A DNA stretch of 43,195 nucleotides from Prochlorococcus sp. AG-402-K21 (lineage in GTDB: Bacteria; Cyanobacteriota; Cyanobacteriia; PCC-6307; Cyanobiaceae): positions 1 through 43,195 of the forward strand of contig QCII01000013.1 in NCBI GenBank assembly GCA_003216775.1, read 5' to 3'. Both the position numbers and the translations under genes were made by a program. The notes under the pieces were generated by a model. The model ran no database searches and was not told the origin of the DNA. It worked only from the letters and a program-made list of their open reading frames with translations. Shown piece by piece: positions 26,202 through 36,470 of this stretch. The stretch's first letter is position 1, and every line of letters begins with the position of its first letter.

Positions 26202-26348
26202 TTATCGGGCTACAAATTGCATAGCAGCAATAGAACCCAAAAAGAATACTGATGGGATAGCTAAAGCGTGAACTGCTAGCCAACGAACAGTAAATATAGG
26301 ATAAACGCGGACTTCCGCAGCCTGCATTGGAGCTTGAGAATTAGACAT
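26202..26348 (-). CDS. psbF: Cytochrome b559 beta subunit (PsbF)
   Basis: Binds one of the two axial haem histidines of cytochrome b559. The 48-residue protein contains [20 protein letters not shown], with the haem-ligating His in WLAVHAL, and ends [14 protein letters not shown]. It follows psbE after 2 bases and precedes psbL by 11. Confidence 0.99.
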
Positions 26349-26350
26349 AG

Positions 26351-26599
26351 TTATTTTGTTCTTAAATCAAGTTGAGACTTCGCATCAAATCTTTGGGTTA
26401 CAACAGGAGCTTTTGCTTCAGATGCCTGAAAATAACTATCCGGACGAGGAGTACCGAAAGCGTCGTAAGCCAAACCTGTGTATACGAATAAGAAGCCTGC
26501 TATAAAAATAGCTGGTAATGTTACTGCATGAATAATCCAGTACCTAATACTGGTGATTATTTCAAAGAAGGGGCGTTCACCCGTTGAACCTGCGGCCAT
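26351..26599 (-). CDS. psbE: Cytochrome b559 alpha subunit (PsbE)
   Basis: Provides the second haem histidine of cytochrome b559 and is needed for photosystem II assembly. I start it at ATG 26599 ([20 protein letters not shown]), giving 82 residues; a GTG two codons upstream is in frame. The haem ligand is the His in [14 protein letters not shown]. First gene of the four-gene cytochrome b559 operon. Confidence 0.98.
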   Translation of the reverse strand: MAAGSTGERPFFEIITSIRYWIIHAVTLPAIFIAGFLFVYTGLAYDAFGTPRPDSYFQASEAKAPVVTQRFDAKSQLDLRTK

Positions 26600-26620
26600 A
26601 ATCACAAATGTTTACCATAC

Positions 26621-26639
26621 GATCTTACAGTGTAAAATC
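26621..26639. promoter_or_regulatory. Imperfect 19-bp dyad upstream of psbE
   Basis: GATCTTACAGTGTAAAATC is palindromic at 8 of 9 pairs around a central G, with the perfect core TTACA-G-TGTAA. It sits 22-40 bases before the psbE ATG, in the 137-base gap after ycf48, where a promoter is expected (TAAGAT can be read on the minus strand within the dyad). It could be an operator for psbEFLJ. No known factor is assigned. Confidence 0.35.
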
Positions 26640-26736
26640 ATAAGTTCGCGAAGAAATTAACAGCTTGGTTACAGACAGTTGTTAAATTCATCCAAAATTA
26701 AGATTTTTTTTATTATTTTCTTAACTTATTACGGAT

Positions 26737-27750
26737 TTAGCCATTCCATTTAAGAATGTAACCACGCTCGCCAAGTATGAATCCTTTTTGATTATCTAAA
26801 GACTCCTTATCGAGAAAAACTATTTTTATGTAGTTAGTAGGCAATGCAGAAGCAAGAGGATCTGAATTCCAAGTTTCACCTTGATCTTTACTTACTATTA
26901 AAGTGCCATTACCACCGCCAGCCCATATGTCACCATTTGGGTCCCATCCCATGTCTAAATAATTATAACCATTAAGAATAGGAATTATAGGCTTTGACCA
27001 ACTTTCTAGATTATTAGAATCTTCATTAAATCTAATTTCCGCACCTCTTGAAAGCATCCATAAACTTCCTTCTGGGTTGAAACCAATGCTTTGCACTCTC
27101 TTACTACTTGCTCTTTGGTGTGCAATCCAAGTATTGCTATCGCTATCAAGAGTAGAGAAGAAATTTCCAAGACTGCTTACGCTCACATAATCACCGCTAG
27201 ATGTTCTTCTTAAATCTCTTATACCTCCCTGTTCCGAAGGGTCTGATACTTTTGCCTCCCATGTTTCACCGCTATTGGAAGTTTCATAAATAGCTGCTGA
27301 GGTTGTCGCCAATTGAGCAACTCCTTCATCAATAGTAGAAACTAAGAAAGGCTGGCCTGGTAACTTCCCAAGTGAAAGCCTAGTCCAATTTTTACCTTCA
27401 TCGACAGTATGCATTACGAGAGAGGGTTGTCCTATTAACCAACCTTCAGAGCCCTTGAAATCAATATCGAGAAGGCGAAAATTCTCCTCAGCAGAAATAT
27501 CTAATGATCTTTTTTCCCATGTATCACCACCATCAGTTGATTCCATAATCAATCTGTTTGAACCTACTAAAAAACCATGATTATCATCTATAAAATCAAC
27601 ATCTAAAGCATTAGCCTGATCTTCAAACTGAATTGTTTTCCAAGGGCTGCTTTCATTCATCTTGACACCTGTAGATGAACAACTGCTTAAAACAAAACAG
27701 AGAACTACGGATAAAAGAAGATTAGGAATACTGGTAAAAAATTTTTTCAT
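26737..27750 (-). CDS. ycf48: Photosystem II assembly factor Ycf48 (HCF136)
   Basis: Lumenal seven-bladed beta-propeller that binds precursor D1 in early photosystem II assembly. The 337-residue protein starts with a lipoprotein signal peptide ending LSSCSS (Cys24 as the lipidated residue). Repeated propeller blades carry the HCF136-type [14 protein letters not shown] and [10 protein letters not shown] motifs. It lies between rubA and psbE, the arrangement widely conserved in cyanobacteria. Confidence 0.97.
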   Translation of the reverse strand: MKKFFTSIPNLLLSVVLCFVLSSCSSTGVKMNESSPWKTIQFEDQANALDVDFIDDNHGFLVGSNRLIMESTDGGDTWEKRSLDISAEENFRLLDIDFKGSEGWLIGQPSLVMHTVDEGKNWTRLSLGKLPGQPFLVSTIDEGVAQLATTSAAIYETSNSGETWEAKVSDPSEQGGIRDLRRTSSGDYVSVSSLGNFFSTLDSDSNTWIAHQRASSKRVQSIGFNPEGSLWMLSRGAEIRFNEDSNNLESWSKPIIPILNGYNYLDMGWDPNGDIWAGGGNGTLIVSKDQGETWNSDPLASALPTNYIKIVFLDKESLDNQKGFILGERGYILKWNG

Positions 27751-27759
27751 TTAATTATA

Positions 27760-28188
27760 TTAATGCAAAGAGTACAAAGAAAGGAACATAGCAGCAGCAA
27801 AAGCCAACCCTCCAAAAATCAATATATTTTTTTGTCCAGGAGGTAAACTATTAAATCCAAATCCATAAACTAAATTCTCTTCAAATCCACTAGGTTTTGC
27901 TCTGGATCCAATATCCTTATAAAAATTTTTACCGGCTCGACAAACAGGGCAAGCAAAAATATTCCCATCCAACTCTGAAAAAGGCGTATTTTTGGGTATA
28001 TTTAATTTTTTATTTCCTTCAGACGGATCATAAATATATCCACAACTTCTACATTCGAATCTGTTTTGTTCTAGATTAAGGGGAGATTGTTCAACTTTTT
28101 CTCCTGAGGAGTTTTCAGAAAGTTTTTCTTTCTCAAAGTTTTCAACTATTTTGTTTTCCTCAGAGGCTGGTTGAATGTTTTCACTCAC
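27760..28188 (-). CDS. rubA: Membrane-anchored rubredoxin (RubA)
   Basis: Thylakoid rubredoxin required early in photosystem II assembly. An acidic, polar N-terminal tail (1-42) leads to the iron site: Cys46, Cys49, Cys80 and Cys83 (FECRSCGYIYDPSEG ... FACPVCRAG). A C-terminal membrane helix (NILIFGGLAFAAAMFLSLYS) anchors it. Total 142 residues. It is first in rubA-ycf48-psbEFLJ and divergent from ndhC over 76 bases. Confidence 0.96.
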   Translation of the reverse strand: MSENIQPASEENKIVENFEKEKLSENSSGEKVEQSPLNLEQNRFECRSCGYIYDPSEGNKKLNIPKNTPFSELDGNIFACPVCRAGKNFYKDIGSRAKPSGFEENLVYGFGFNSLPPGQKNILIFGGLAFAAAMFLSLYSLH

Positions 28189-28264
28189 GGTTTATTATTG
28201 TTCTTTAAGGACTTTAAAAGATTTTGCTTAATTAAGCGACTTTTATTCAAAATTAATTTCTAAA

Positions 28265-28627
28265 ATGTTTGTATTAACTGGCTATGAATATTTTTTAGGT
28301 TTCCTTTTAATTGCTGCAGCTGTACCAGTATTAGCTCTAATTACTAATCTCATCGTTGCCCCAAAAGGCAGAAATGGGGAAAGAAAACTTACATACGAAT
28401 CTGGAATGGAGCCTATAGGAGGAGCATGGATTCAATTTAATATTCGTTATTACATGTTTGCCTTGGTTTTCGTTATATTTGATGTTGAGACAGTATTCCT
28501 TTATCCTTGGGCTGTTGCTTTCAATAGATTAGGCTTATTAGCTTTTATTGAAGCGTTGATTTTCATTGCAATACTTGTTATCGCTCTGGCATATGCATGG
28601 AGGAAAGGTGCATTAGAATGGAGTTAA
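28265..28627 (+). CDS. ndhC: NAD(P)H-quinone oxidoreductase subunit 3 (NdhC)
   Basis: Membrane subunit of the NDH-1 complex, which works in respiration and cyclic electron flow around photosystem I. The 120-residue protein has three hydrophobic helices and the conserved [20 protein letters not shown] loop and [18 protein letters not shown] segment. It heads ndhC-ndhK-ndhJ. Confidence 0.98.
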   Translation: MFVLTGYEYFLGFLLIAAAVPVLALITNLIVAPKGRNGERKLTYESGMEPIGGAWIQFNIRYYMFALVFVIFDVETVFLYPWAVAFNRLGLLAFIEALIFIAILVIALAYAWRKGALEWS

Positions 28628-28634
28628 AAAATTG
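28620..28634 (+). promoter_or_regulatory. Shine-Dalgarno deciding the TTG start of ndhK
   Basis: GGAG at 28620-28623, within the last codons of ndhC, lies 8 bases before the TTG at 28632. Its position supports that rare start codon for ndhK. Confidence 0.6.
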
Positions 28635-29366
28635 AACCCACAATTATCCCCAAAAGCAATAAGAGAAATCCGAGAGGGAACTTGCAATCCTCTTGGTGCA
28701 CCTGAAGTTACGACAGATTTAAGTGAAAATATTATATTGACAAGTTTAGACGATCTTCATAATTGGGCTAGACTAAGCAGTCTTTGGCCTCTTTTATACG
28801 GAACAGCTTGTTGTTTTATAGAATTTGCTGCCTTAATCGGATCTAGATTTGATTTTGATAGATTTGGATTAGTACCCAGAAGTTCTCCAAGGCAAGCAGA
28901 TTTGCTAATAGTTGCAGGAACAGTAACTATGAAAATGGCTCCTGCACTAGTAAGACTTTATGAACAGATGCCAGAGCCAAAGTATGTTATTGCTATGGGC
29001 GCTTGTACAATTACAGGAGGCATGTTTAGCGCAGATTCTACAACTGCGGTAAGAGGTGTAGATAAATTAATACCTGTTGATTTATACCTTCCAGGATGTC
29101 CTCCAAGACCAGAAGCTATTTTTGATGCTGTAATTAAATTAAGAAAAAAAGTTGGCAATGAATCAATTTTAGAGCGCACCAAAACAGAACAAACCCATAG
29201 GTACATAACATCTGATCACGAAATGAATCTCGTTTTCTCCGAAAATACTGGTGAATATCTAAACAAAACTTCAACGAATGTTATCCCTTCCTCCAATAAA
29301 GAAAACATCACTAAATTATCCAAAAAGAGCGAAGAAGTTGAAATTTCAAAAGGCGAAGAAGATTAA
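28632..29366 (+). CDS. ndhK: NAD(P)H-quinone oxidoreductase subunit K (NdhK)
   Basis: Peripheral-arm subunit that holds the terminal N2 [4Fe-4S] cluster next to the quinone site. The tandem cysteines are in [14 protein letters not shown], with further ligands in [13 protein letters not shown] and [16 protein letters not shown]. The 244 residues include a polar tail after about 190 that is absent from bacterial NuoB. The TTG start has a good ribosome-binding site. Its stop shares a base with the ndhJ ATG (TAATG). Confidence 0.97.
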   Translation: MNPQLSPKAIREIREGTCNPLGAPEVTTDLSENIILTSLDDLHNWARLSSLWPLLYGTACCFIEFAALIGSRFDFDRFGLVPRSSPRQADLLIVAGTVTMKMAPALVRLYEQMPEPKYVIAMGACTITGGMFSADSTTAVRGVDKLIPVDLYLPGCPPRPEAIFDAVIKLRKKVGNESILERTKTEQTHRYITSDHEMNLVFSENTGEYLNKTSTNVIPSSNKENITKLSKKSEEVEISKGEED

Positions 29367-29896
29367 TGGAAAAAAATGATTTAGCCAAATCCTCAGATAC
29401 TTCAATAGAAAAAGAGGGGATTGTAAGTCAAAATTTATCTCAAGATGGAATTCCTAATGAACCGTTAGATAATGATCACATAGGAATTGAAAATATTTCT
29501 GTTGAACCTAGCAAATTATATGAAGCAGTATTGGCTTTAAGAAATTACGGTTTCAACTATCTTCAATGTCAAGGTGGCTATGATGAAGGGCCAGGTAAAA
29601 ACCTTGTTAGTTTCTATCATTTTATAACTGTTGATGACTTAAAAAAAATCGAAAAAATTAAAGAAGTTAGATTAAAAGTTTTCTTAAAACGGGATTCTGA
29701 TTTATCAATCCCTAGTTTATATAAAATCTTCAAAGGAAGTGATTGGCAAGAAAGAGAAACATATGACATGTATGGAATAAATTTCATTGACCATCCAAAT
29801 CCTAAAAGACTCTTAATGCCCGAAGATTGGAGAGGATGGCCCTTGCGAAAAGACTATATTCAGCCAGACTTCTATGAACTTCAAGATGCATATTAG
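29366..29896 (+). CDS. ndhJ: NAD(P)H-quinone oxidoreductase subunit J (NdhJ)
   Basis: NuoC-like peripheral subunit of NDH-1. After a polar N-terminal tail of about 40 residues come the family motifs [27 protein letters not shown], and [38 protein letters not shown]. Its 176 residues are normal. The stop overlaps the end of the convergent YvcK gene by 4 bases. Confidence 0.97.
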   Translation: MEKNDLAKSSDTSIEKEGIVSQNLSQDGIPNEPLDNDHIGIENISVEPSKLYEAVLALRNYGFNYLQCQGGYDEGPGKNLVSFYHFITVDDLKKIEKIKEVRLKVFLKRDSDLSIPSLYKIFKGSDWQERETYDMYGINFIDHPNPKRLLMPEDWRGWPLRKDYIQPDFYELQDAY

Positions 29897-31278
29897 TTTA
29901 ATTTCTTTAATTTGCGATAAATAAACATTACTGCTCTTGCAAGTCTTCTCGGATCATGTCTAAGAGTTGGAGTTATTCTTTTCGAATATAATGGAGCCTG
30001 AAGAACATAATAACCCTCAGATAATAACTTTTCTTTATTACATTGCACAGGCTCTGCCCCTCTAGTTTCGTAATAGTCTACTAATGGAGACTTTTCAAAT
30101 TGAACCTGAGATAAAATTGCGTTAAAAATTCGAGTATTAACTCCAAAATTTGATAATTGTTTTTCAATTGATTTGATATGTTGATATACATCAAGTCCGT
30201 CTGTTTCTCCTGGCTGAGTCATCAAATTACTTATGTAAATTTTGGGAGCATTACTTTGCAATAAAGCATCTACTATCTCAGGTACTAATAAGTTAGGTAA
30301 TAAAGAAGTATACAGACTCCCTGGCCCAAGAACAATCAAATCAGCCTCTTTGATAGATTCTAGAGCACTTGGGAGAGCGGATGGATTTTCTGGTAAATAA
30401 CCAATCCTTGAAATTAATTTTCTAGATTTGCTGATGTTACTTTCACCAAAAATTTTTTCACCATCCTCTAATTCGGCCCACAACATAACATCAATATTTG
30501 TTGCAGGCAAAACTTGACCTTGTACCGCCAAAACCTTACTAGAAGCTTGAACTGCTTTTTCTAAGCTACCGGTAATTGTTGTTAAAGCTGATAAGAATAA
30601 ATTTCCAAAACTATGTCCCTCTAGGCCACTTCCTCCTGAAAATCTATATTGAAATAGTCTAGTTAGGATAGGTTCTTCATTTGATAATGCAGCCAAACAA
30701 TTTCTAATATCTCCCGGAGGTTGCACGCCTAATTGTTTTCTAAGAATTCCACTACTTCCACCATCATCGGATACAGTTACGATTGCTGTAATATTACTGC
30801 TGTAATTTTTTAAACCTTTTAATAGGGTAGATAAGCCTGTACCTCCTCCAATTGCAACAATATTTGGGCCTCTGTTTAATTTACTCTTGACTCTTAATGC
30901 ATCAACTAAAAATGTATTTTTTTCTGGAACAAGCGCTTTCTGAATAGAATTAATACTTCTATTTTGCCCAATCCCTATTAATACAAGTCCAATAAAGAAA
31001 ATTAATGGTCCCAATAATGAAACAGGCAAAATACTAGTTAAACCATTCATTAACCAAAAAAAGACTTCAATAAGCCAATAGAGTGGCCTTAAATTTGTCC
31101 AAATTGCAAGGCCTAACAATGCAGTCAAAAATCCTATCGCAGATGTAATCATCCATCTTTTTATTACCAGTCCCGGCAAAAGCCAACTCAAAATTCTTAA
31201 AATTTTGCTTAAAAAAACAAAATTAGATTTTTTAAAATTTTTATAATATCTTCTTACTCTTTTTTTACGTTTATTCAT
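29893..31278 (-). CDS. YvcK/CofD-family protein with N-terminal membrane domain
   Basis: Rossmann-like protein of the YvcK (gluconeogenesis factor) branch, which in Bacillus is needed for growth on gluconeogenic carbon and for cell shape; its ligand there is a UDP-sugar. Conserved segments: [61 protein letters not shown], and [17 protein letters not shown]. The first 130 residues are extra: a very basic start ([17 protein letters not shown]) and three to four hydrophobic helices, which tie it to the membrane. 461 residues in all. Function in cyanobacteria is not established. Confidence 0.87.
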   Translation of the reverse strand: MNKRKKRVRRYYKNFKKSNFVFLSKILRILSWLLPGLVIKRWMITSAIGFLTALLGLAIWTNLRPLYWLIEVFFWLMNGLTSILPVSLLGPLIFFIGLVLIGIGQNRSINSIQKALVPEKNTFLVDALRVKSKLNRGPNIVAIGGGTGLSTLLKGLKNYSSNITAIVTVSDDGGSSGILRKQLGVQPPGDIRNCLAALSNEEPILTRLFQYRFSGGSGLEGHSFGNLFLSALTTITGSLEKAVQASSKVLAVQGQVLPATNIDVMLWAELEDGEKIFGESNISKSRKLISRIGYLPENPSALPSALESIKEADLIVLGPGSLYTSLLPNLLVPEIVDALLQSNAPKIYISNLMTQPGETDGLDVYQHIKSIEKQLSNFGVNTRIFNAILSQVQFEKSPLVDYYETRGAEPVQCNKEKLLSEGYYVLQAPLYSKRITPTLRHDPRRLARAVMFIYRKLKKLN

Positions 31279-31352
31279 TAAAAACCTCTTAAATTATTTT
31301 TCTCCAATTTTAAAAATTACATATATATTTATTATAAATCAAATTCATACAT

Positions 31353-31376
31353 CCTTTTTTTATTTCTAAAAAAAGG
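31353..31376. repeat. 9-bp inverted repeat between divergent YvcK and ABC genes
   Basis: CCTTTTTTT (31353-31361) and AAAAAAAGG (31368-31376) flank six bases in the 138-base gap between the divergent yvcK-like and ABC-transporter genes. The gap otherwise is AT-rich with no clear promoter. The repeat is A/T-dominated, so chance is a fair explanation. Confidence 0.35.
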
Positions 31377-31416
31377 CAATATGGTAATAGAAGATGAATT
31401 TTTCTTGATATAGGTT

Positions 31417-32202
31417 TTGAAAAAAACAAATCATGCAGTTGAAACGAAAAACCTTTCAATAAGCTGGGGGGCAGTTAATGTCCTAAATCAACTAAATTTT
31501 GAACTGAATGAGGGAGAGAAATTAGCTATTGTTGGCCCCTCAGGATCTGGAAAATCAACTATATTAAAGATATTAGCTGGTCTAATTTTACCTAGTAAAG
31601 GAGAATTAAAAATTTTTGGTGATATCCAAAAATATTTGAGATTAGATCAAAACAATCCCCCTGATGTGAGACTAGTTTTTCAAAACCCAGCGCTATTAGG
31701 ATCTTTAACTATTGAAGAAAATGTAGGTTTTCTCCTTAGAAGGAATAAAAACCTATCTAAAAAATTAATCCATGAAATTGTATGTGATTGTTTAGCTGAG
31801 GTAGGATTATTTAATGTTGAAAATAAACTTCCAAATGAATTAAGCGGAGGCATGCAAAAAAGAGTAAGTTTTGCAAGAGCCTTAATCACCGATCAAACTC
31901 TCAATGCAAATACTAAACCTTTATTACTTTTTGATGAACCAACTGCAGGACTCGATCCAATTGCCTCATCAAGAATTGAAGATTTGATTAATAAGACAAA
32001 TGATAAAGCCAATGGATCATCTATTGTGGTAAGCCATGTTCTTAGTACTATAGAAAGGACTTCAGATAAAGTTTTAATGCTTTATGGAGGCAAATTTAGA
32101 TGGGCAGGTTCAATTGACGAATTCAAAGTGAGTAATGATCCCTATGTATTTCAATTTAGGAATGGAAAACTTGATGGCCCAATGCAACCCAAAGACATTT
32201 AG
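31417..32202 (+). CDS. ABC transporter ATP-binding protein, MlaF/TGD3-like
   Basis: ATPase of a lipid-transport ABC system. The 261-residue protein has Walker A GPSGSGKS, Q-loop LVFQNPALLGSLT, signature LSGGMQKRVSFARAL, Walker B LLLFDEPTAGLDP and the switch His in SHVLS. It starts with TTG at 31417; no ATG precedes the Walker A in frame at a sensible distance. An MCE protein gene follows after 5 bases, which places it in the Mla/TGD phospholipid-trafficking family rather than solute import. The permease partner is not in the window. Confidence 0.9.
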   Translation: MKKTNHAVETKNLSISWGAVNVLNQLNFELNEGEKLAIVGPSGSGKSTILKILAGLILPSKGELKIFGDIQKYLRLDQNNPPDVRLVFQNPALLGSLTIEENVGFLLRRNKNLSKKLIHEIVCDCLAEVGLFNVENKLPNELSGGMQKRVSFARALITDQTLNANTKPLLLFDEPTAGLDPIASSRIEDLINKTNDKANGSSIVVSHVLSTIERTSDKVLMLYGGKFRWAGSIDEFKVSNDPYVFQFRNGKLDGPMQPKDI

Positions 32203-32207
32203 AAATT

Positions 32208-33053
32208 ATGCGTAGAAGCTTACGAGATTCAATAGTTGGTTTTTCCTTATTAGGAGGAATCTTAATTTTCACATTTTTCTCTTTTTGGTTAAGAGGGGTA
32301 AGGTTATCTTCAAAAAATTGGCACCTATTTGCTGAATTCAGTAATGCAAGCGGTCTATCAAAAAAATCTCCAGTTACTTATAGAGGGATTTTAGTAGGAT
32401 CAATAGAAGATATTTTATTTACTAATGAATCAATTAAAGCAAAAATAGTTTTAAATAATCCAGAAATTATTCTTCCAAGACCGACATTTGCCAGAGTAGT
32501 AACAAACTCTTTCCTTGGAGGAGATGTGCAAGTGGCATTAGAAACTAGTGAACAAACAATTCCTAAAAACATTGCAAAACCGACATCTGAAAAATGCGAT
32601 ACCAAATTAATTATTTGTCAAGGGGATACTATAACCGGGAAACAACTATCAAGTCTTTCAAATATAACTAATAAGATAAGTCAACTTTTAAAAGAGTCAA
32701 ATCAAGAAAACTTAATTGAGAATATAGTTAAATCAATGGATCAATTTGACAAAACACAAGAAAACCTTGATGAGCTAATTTATTTATCAAAGAAGGAGAT
32801 TTTAAGGGTTGAACCTTTAATAAAAGAAATTACAATCGCTGCAAATCATTTGAATAACATTTTGTCTACTATCGATGACAAAGAAACACTTAATGATATT
32901 AAATTAACAATTAACGCTGCAAGATCTATCTCTAGCAAAATAGATAATATGAGTGATGATTTTAAGAAATTAACTAAAGACAAAGAATTAACTAAATCTA
33001 TAAGAGATTTAACTATTGGACTTTCAAAATTCCTTAACGAAATTTATCCATAA
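32208..33053 (+). CDS. MCE-domain lipid transport protein (MlaD/Ycf22-like)
   Basis: Substrate-binding component of an MCE lipid transporter, anchored in the membrane. One N-terminal helix (IVGFSLLGGILIFTFFSFWL), then the MCE domain (about 40-115: LFAEFSNASGLSKKSPVTYRGILVGSIEDI ... VALETSEQTIP), and a long helical tail to residue 281 that may form the channel. Homologous to plastid Ycf22/TGD2. Paired with the upstream ATPase. It converges on chlD with 7 bases between stop codons. Confidence 0.88.
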   Translation: MRRSLRDSIVGFSLLGGILIFTFFSFWLRGVRLSSKNWHLFAEFSNASGLSKKSPVTYRGILVGSIEDILFTNESIKAKIVLNNPEIILPRPTFARVVTNSFLGGDVQVALETSEQTIPKNIAKPTSEKCDTKLIICQGDTITGKQLSSLSNITNKISQLLKESNQENLIENIVKSMDQFDKTQENLDELIYLSKKEILRVEPLIKEITIAANHLNNILSTIDDKETLNDIKLTINAARSISSKIDNMSDDFKKLTKDKELTKSIRDLTIGLSKFLNEIYP

Positions 33054-33060
33054 TAAATAT

Positions 33061-35196
33061 TTAGAATTCATTTATAGCATTTAAGGCCATAGCTGCGATA
33101 GCTTTATCAGTAGCTTTTGGCAGCTGTACATATTTCCCTTGGGCTGCCTCTGCTAATTCTTTACCAAAGCCACTTGCAATGAATTTTCTCTCTGTATCAA
33201 TTACTAAGAGTTTTATCCCAAGCATGGGATATTTTGCAGCGATATCTAGAACTTCTTGCTTTAAGTCGAGATTTACATTTGTATTATCTTTTTCTTCTAC
33301 CTCATTTTGTCCAAGAGATAATCCTAATGGTACATTTCCTCTCCCATCAGTAATCGCCACAACAATAACTTGACCTATATCTCCTGTTGAAAGAGCATTT
33401 TTAGCTACTTTTGCTGATTGTGTTAGTCCATGAGCTAAAGGAGATCCACCTCCGCAAGGCATTGTTTCTAGCCTCCTTTTTGCTGCAGTAATAGATCTAG
33501 TTGGAGGTAAAAGAACTTCGGCCTGATTACCTCTAAAGGGGATTAGAGCTACTTCATCTCTATTCTCATATGCTTCAGTTAAAAGTCTTATTACTGCCCC
33601 TTTAGCACTTTGCATTCTATTCAGGGCCATAGAACCACTCGCATCAACTAGAAAAATGACTAAAGCACCTGCTTTTTTTTGAAGAAGCTTTGCCCTAAAA
33701 TCACTTTCTTCAATAACTATAGATTTATTAGGTTTCCTTAATCTTCTCGATTTTTGATAAGGAGCAGCAGCTCGAAGAGTAGCATCTACAGCAATCCTTT
33801 TTACTTTTCCTCTTGGAATAATAGGTTTTACATATCTTCCTCTACTATCACTAAATATTACTGATCTACTCCCGCTATTTCCCGCTTTTGATTTAGCTGA
33901 TGAAAAGAGCAATAAATCAGGGTCAACCATACATGCCTCAGGATCTAATATGAATTCTTCAGGTATTTCGGGAGTAGATTCTTCTTCTCCATCAGAATTA
34001 TCTTCCTCTTGTTCTTGCTCTTGATTATCATCATTTTCATTAGCCTCAGGTTCAGACTCTTCATTGTTTGATTGAGGTGGAGGTGGGGGACTCTGATCCT
34101 CTGGAGGGGGGGGTTGAATATCATCATCTTCTGGAGGAATTTGCATTGCACGAGGGAGAATAACTAGCCTAACTGCGACTTTTAGGTCTTCAGAATTTAC
34201 ATTTTCATCGCCTCGAAGAGCTGCATTAGCCTTAGCTACTTTTACTGCAAATAATTCTGACCTATGCCCTTCTACACCTCCTCTAAGAGCTTCATTCACT
34301 AAATAGGTTATTTGCTCTTTTGTTATCTTGACATCCTTTAACCATTGTCTTGCCAAAATTAGTTGAGTAGACAAATTATCAGATTCTCCAGACCATTTTT
34401 CTGAAAATTTAATATTATTTTCTGCATGCGATAAAACAGATTTTGTAATCTCAACTCTTTGAGCATTATCAATAGATTGATCTGCGGAAAGCACTATGGC
34501 AAAACGATCTAAAACATGATCTCTTAGAGCACCTTCTTCAGGATTATAAGTTGCTATTAAAAGTGACTTACAAGGATGAGAAAGGCTTAAACCATCTCTT
34601 TCAATATTATTTTTCTCTCTTCCTGTAGCTTCAAGAATTAAATTTACAATGCCATCATCCAATAAATTTATATCGTCTACATAAAGAACACCTCTATGAG
34701 CCTCTGCTAAAATTCCAGGTTGAAAAACTTGTTCACCCGTACTTAATGATGCAGCCACGTCAATTGATCCAACAAGCCTGTCCTCAGTTATGCCAATGGG
34801 AACTTGAATAAATGGAGCCTCTCTTACTTTTTTCGGAATTTCTTCAATTTGATTCAAATAATCACTTCCAATTACCTCCTCCAACAATTTATTAGTACTA
34901 ACATCCCATTCCTCTGGTTTATCTGGATCTAGATTCCTACCAATAGGTCTTAATGAAATATTACTATTACTTATAGTTAGCTTTTCCAGTATTGATTCAT
35001 TATCTAATACCTCTATAGGAGGAAGTAAAGTATGCAAACCTCTAGCTAATACTGACTTACCAGTACCTCTTCCGCCAGCGATAATCACTCCGCCTAAACT
35101 GGGATCAACTGCTGCCAAAAGCAAAGATAACTTCAATAAACTATGACCTGTAATTGCCGCCAAAGGGAAAGCTCTAAAAGAATCCTTTGACTTCAT
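33061..35196 (-). CDS. chlD: Magnesium chelatase subunit D (ChlD)
   Basis: Motor/platform subunit of magnesium chelatase, which inserts Mg into protoporphyrin IX at the start of chlorophyll synthesis. Start ATG 35196 ([18 protein letters not shown], 711 residues); a GTG at 35244 is in frame. The N-terminal AAA+ domain has AGGRGTGKS and [14 protein letters not shown] proline-rich then acidic linker (about 365-430) leads to the C-terminal von Willebrand A domain with [15 protein letters not shown]. An 8-C tract (34106-34113) encodes part of the linker. Divergent from folK. Confidence 0.97.
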   Translation of the reverse strand: MKSKDSFRAFPLAAITGHSLLKLSLLLAAVDPSLGGVIIAGGRGTGKSVLARGLHTLLPPIEVLDNESILEKLTISNSNISLRPIGRNLDPDKPEEWDVSTNKLLEEVIGSDYLNQIEEIPKKVREAPFIQVPIGITEDRLVGSIDVAASLSTGEQVFQPGILAEAHRGVLYVDDINLLDDGIVNLILEATGREKNNIERDGLSLSHPCKSLLIATYNPEEGALRDHVLDRFAIVLSADQSIDNAQRVEITKSVLSHAENNIKFSEKWSGESDNLSTQLILARQWLKDVKITKEQITYLVNEALRGGVEGHRSELFAVKVAKANAALRGDENVNSEDLKVAVRLVILPRAMQIPPEDDDIQPPPPEDQSPPPPPQSNNEESEPEANENDDNQEQEQEEDNSDGEEESTPEIPEEFILDPEACMVDPDLLLFSSAKSKAGNSGSRSVIFSDSRGRYVKPIIPRGKVKRIAVDATLRAAAPYQKSRRLRKPNKSIVIEESDFRAKLLQKKAGALVIFLVDASGSMALNRMQSAKGAVIRLLTEAYENRDEVALIPFRGNQAEVLLPPTRSITAAKRRLETMPCGGGSPLAHGLTQSAKVAKNALSTGDIGQVIVVAITDGRGNVPLGLSLGQNEVEEKDNTNVNLDLKQEVLDIAAKYPMLGIKLLVIDTERKFIASGFGKELAEAAQGKYVQLPKATDKAIAAMALNAINEF

Positions 35197-35292
35197 TAAA
35201 TCTTTTATTTCTCCTTTTTCTTGTAACTCGGGGTTCAAAATCACTTTAAAAATGCCTGATATAGAATTTATCCAATAACTTTGTTTTTTGTA

Positions 35293-35859
35293 GTGGAATT
35301 ATCAAATCTTAATATCAAAAATGGACTATGTATATCCCTCGGGGCAAATATTGATAGTAAATTCGGAAGCCCTCTTGAGTCACTACTAATGTGCAAACCA
35401 AAAATAGAAGAAATAGTAAATGAATGGGGAGATAATTCCAACACACAAAAAGAAGCGAAAAGAAAATTTCATGCAAACTTTTTTTGGTCTTCAATTTATG
35501 AGACATTACCTCATGGAGTTGAAAATGAGCAGCCAAATTATTTAAATACTCTATTGCTTATAACAAGTAATTCTTTCCCAAAACCATCAAATAAAAAGGC
35601 GAAATTACTTTTAAAAGAGCTAAAAAAGTTAGAGAGATTTTTTGGAAGAGAAAAGACGCCAAAGGGTAAGAAATGGCTATCAAGATGTCTCGATTTAGAT
35701 ATTCTTTGGTGGGAAGATTTTCATACGGTTGACGAGGAATTAATATTGCCTCACCCAAGATTCATGAATCGGAATTTCGTTATTACGCCACTATCTGAAA
35801 TCTTAAGTAGAAGCCAAAAAATCAAAAAGTTTGATGACCCAAAATGGTCTATTAAATGA
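35293..35859 (+). CDS. folK: 6-hydroxymethyl-7,8-dihydropterin pyrophosphokinase (FolK)
   Basis: Transfers pyrophosphate from ATP to hydroxymethyldihydropterin in folate synthesis. Family motifs: [54 protein letters not shown] and [20 protein letters not shown] favour GTG at 35293 (188 residues) over TTG at 35281, but the choice is not secure. It is divergent from chlD. Confidence 0.92.
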   Translation: MELSNLNIKNGLCISLGANIDSKFGSPLESLLMCKPKIEEIVNEWGDNSNTQKEAKRKFHANFFWSSIYETLPHGVENEQPNYLNTLLLITSNSFPKPSNKKAKLLLKELKKLERFFGREKTPKGKKWLSRCLDLDILWWEDFHTVDEELILPHPRFMNRNFVITPLSEILSRSQKIKKFDDPKWSIK

Positions 35860-35906
35860 TTTACAAAACGAAAAAATAACTGTTAAGCTGTTTTTATTTA
35901 AAAATT

Positions 35907-36470
35907 ATGGGCAACAAAAACCTTTTAAAAAGATCCATTTTTAAAGAAAAAATATCTGAGTTAAAGTCAAAAAAATTTAGCTTTGAAATTAATAGAATTG
36001 AGCTTCCAAATGGACATGAAGGTGAATATGGATACATTAAGCATCCTGGCGCAGCATTAGCCGTTCCTATCACAAAAGATAATAAAGTTATCGTTCTTCG
36101 GCAATATAGATTTGCTGTTTCAAGGTATTTATTAGAATTTCCAGCAGGTACATTAGAAATAGGTGAAACACCTATTAATTCTATTCAAAGAGAGATACAA
36201 GAGGAGACTGGATTCAGTGCAAAAAAATGGGATAAACTAGGAACTCTTGTCCCTGCTCCTGGTTATGCAGATGAAGAAATTTATTTATTTTTAGCACGAG
36301 ATTTGAGCAAACTAAATTACGAGGTTAAAGGTGATTTAGATGAAGATATAGAAGTATTAATTTTAGATCCGAACGAACTAGATAATCTTATTTCTAGTGG
36401 GGATGAAATTCTTGACGCAAAAACTGTGACAGCTTGGTTTAGAGCTAAACAATTTTTAGATGAATTATGA
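35907..36470 (+). CDS. Nudix hydrolase, ADP-ribose pyrophosphatase-like
   Basis: Hydrolyses nucleoside diphosphate-linked compounds, most likely ADP-ribose or a related sugar nucleotide. The 187-residue protein carries the full Nudix box GTLEIGETPINSIQREIQEETGF and the ADPRase-like downstream LVPAPGYADEEIYLFLARDL. Its stop overlaps the ATG of the photolyase gene (ATGA), so translation is coupled and the pair may form an operon. Confidence 0.9.
   Translation: MGNKNLLKRSIFKEKISELKSKKFSFEINRIELPNGHEGEYGYIKHPGAALAVPITKDNKVIVLRQYRFAVSRYLLEFPAGTLEIGETPINSIQREIQEETGFSAKKWDKLGTLVPAPGYADEEIYLFLARDLSKLNYEVKGDLDEDIEVLILDPNELDNLISSGDEILDAKTVTAWFRAKQFLDEL

Noticed and set aside
33945-34151. Alternative-frame ORF of 68 codons within chlD
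   Set aside because: It is a shadow of the repetitive linker codons; the ChlD frame is clearly the coding one.
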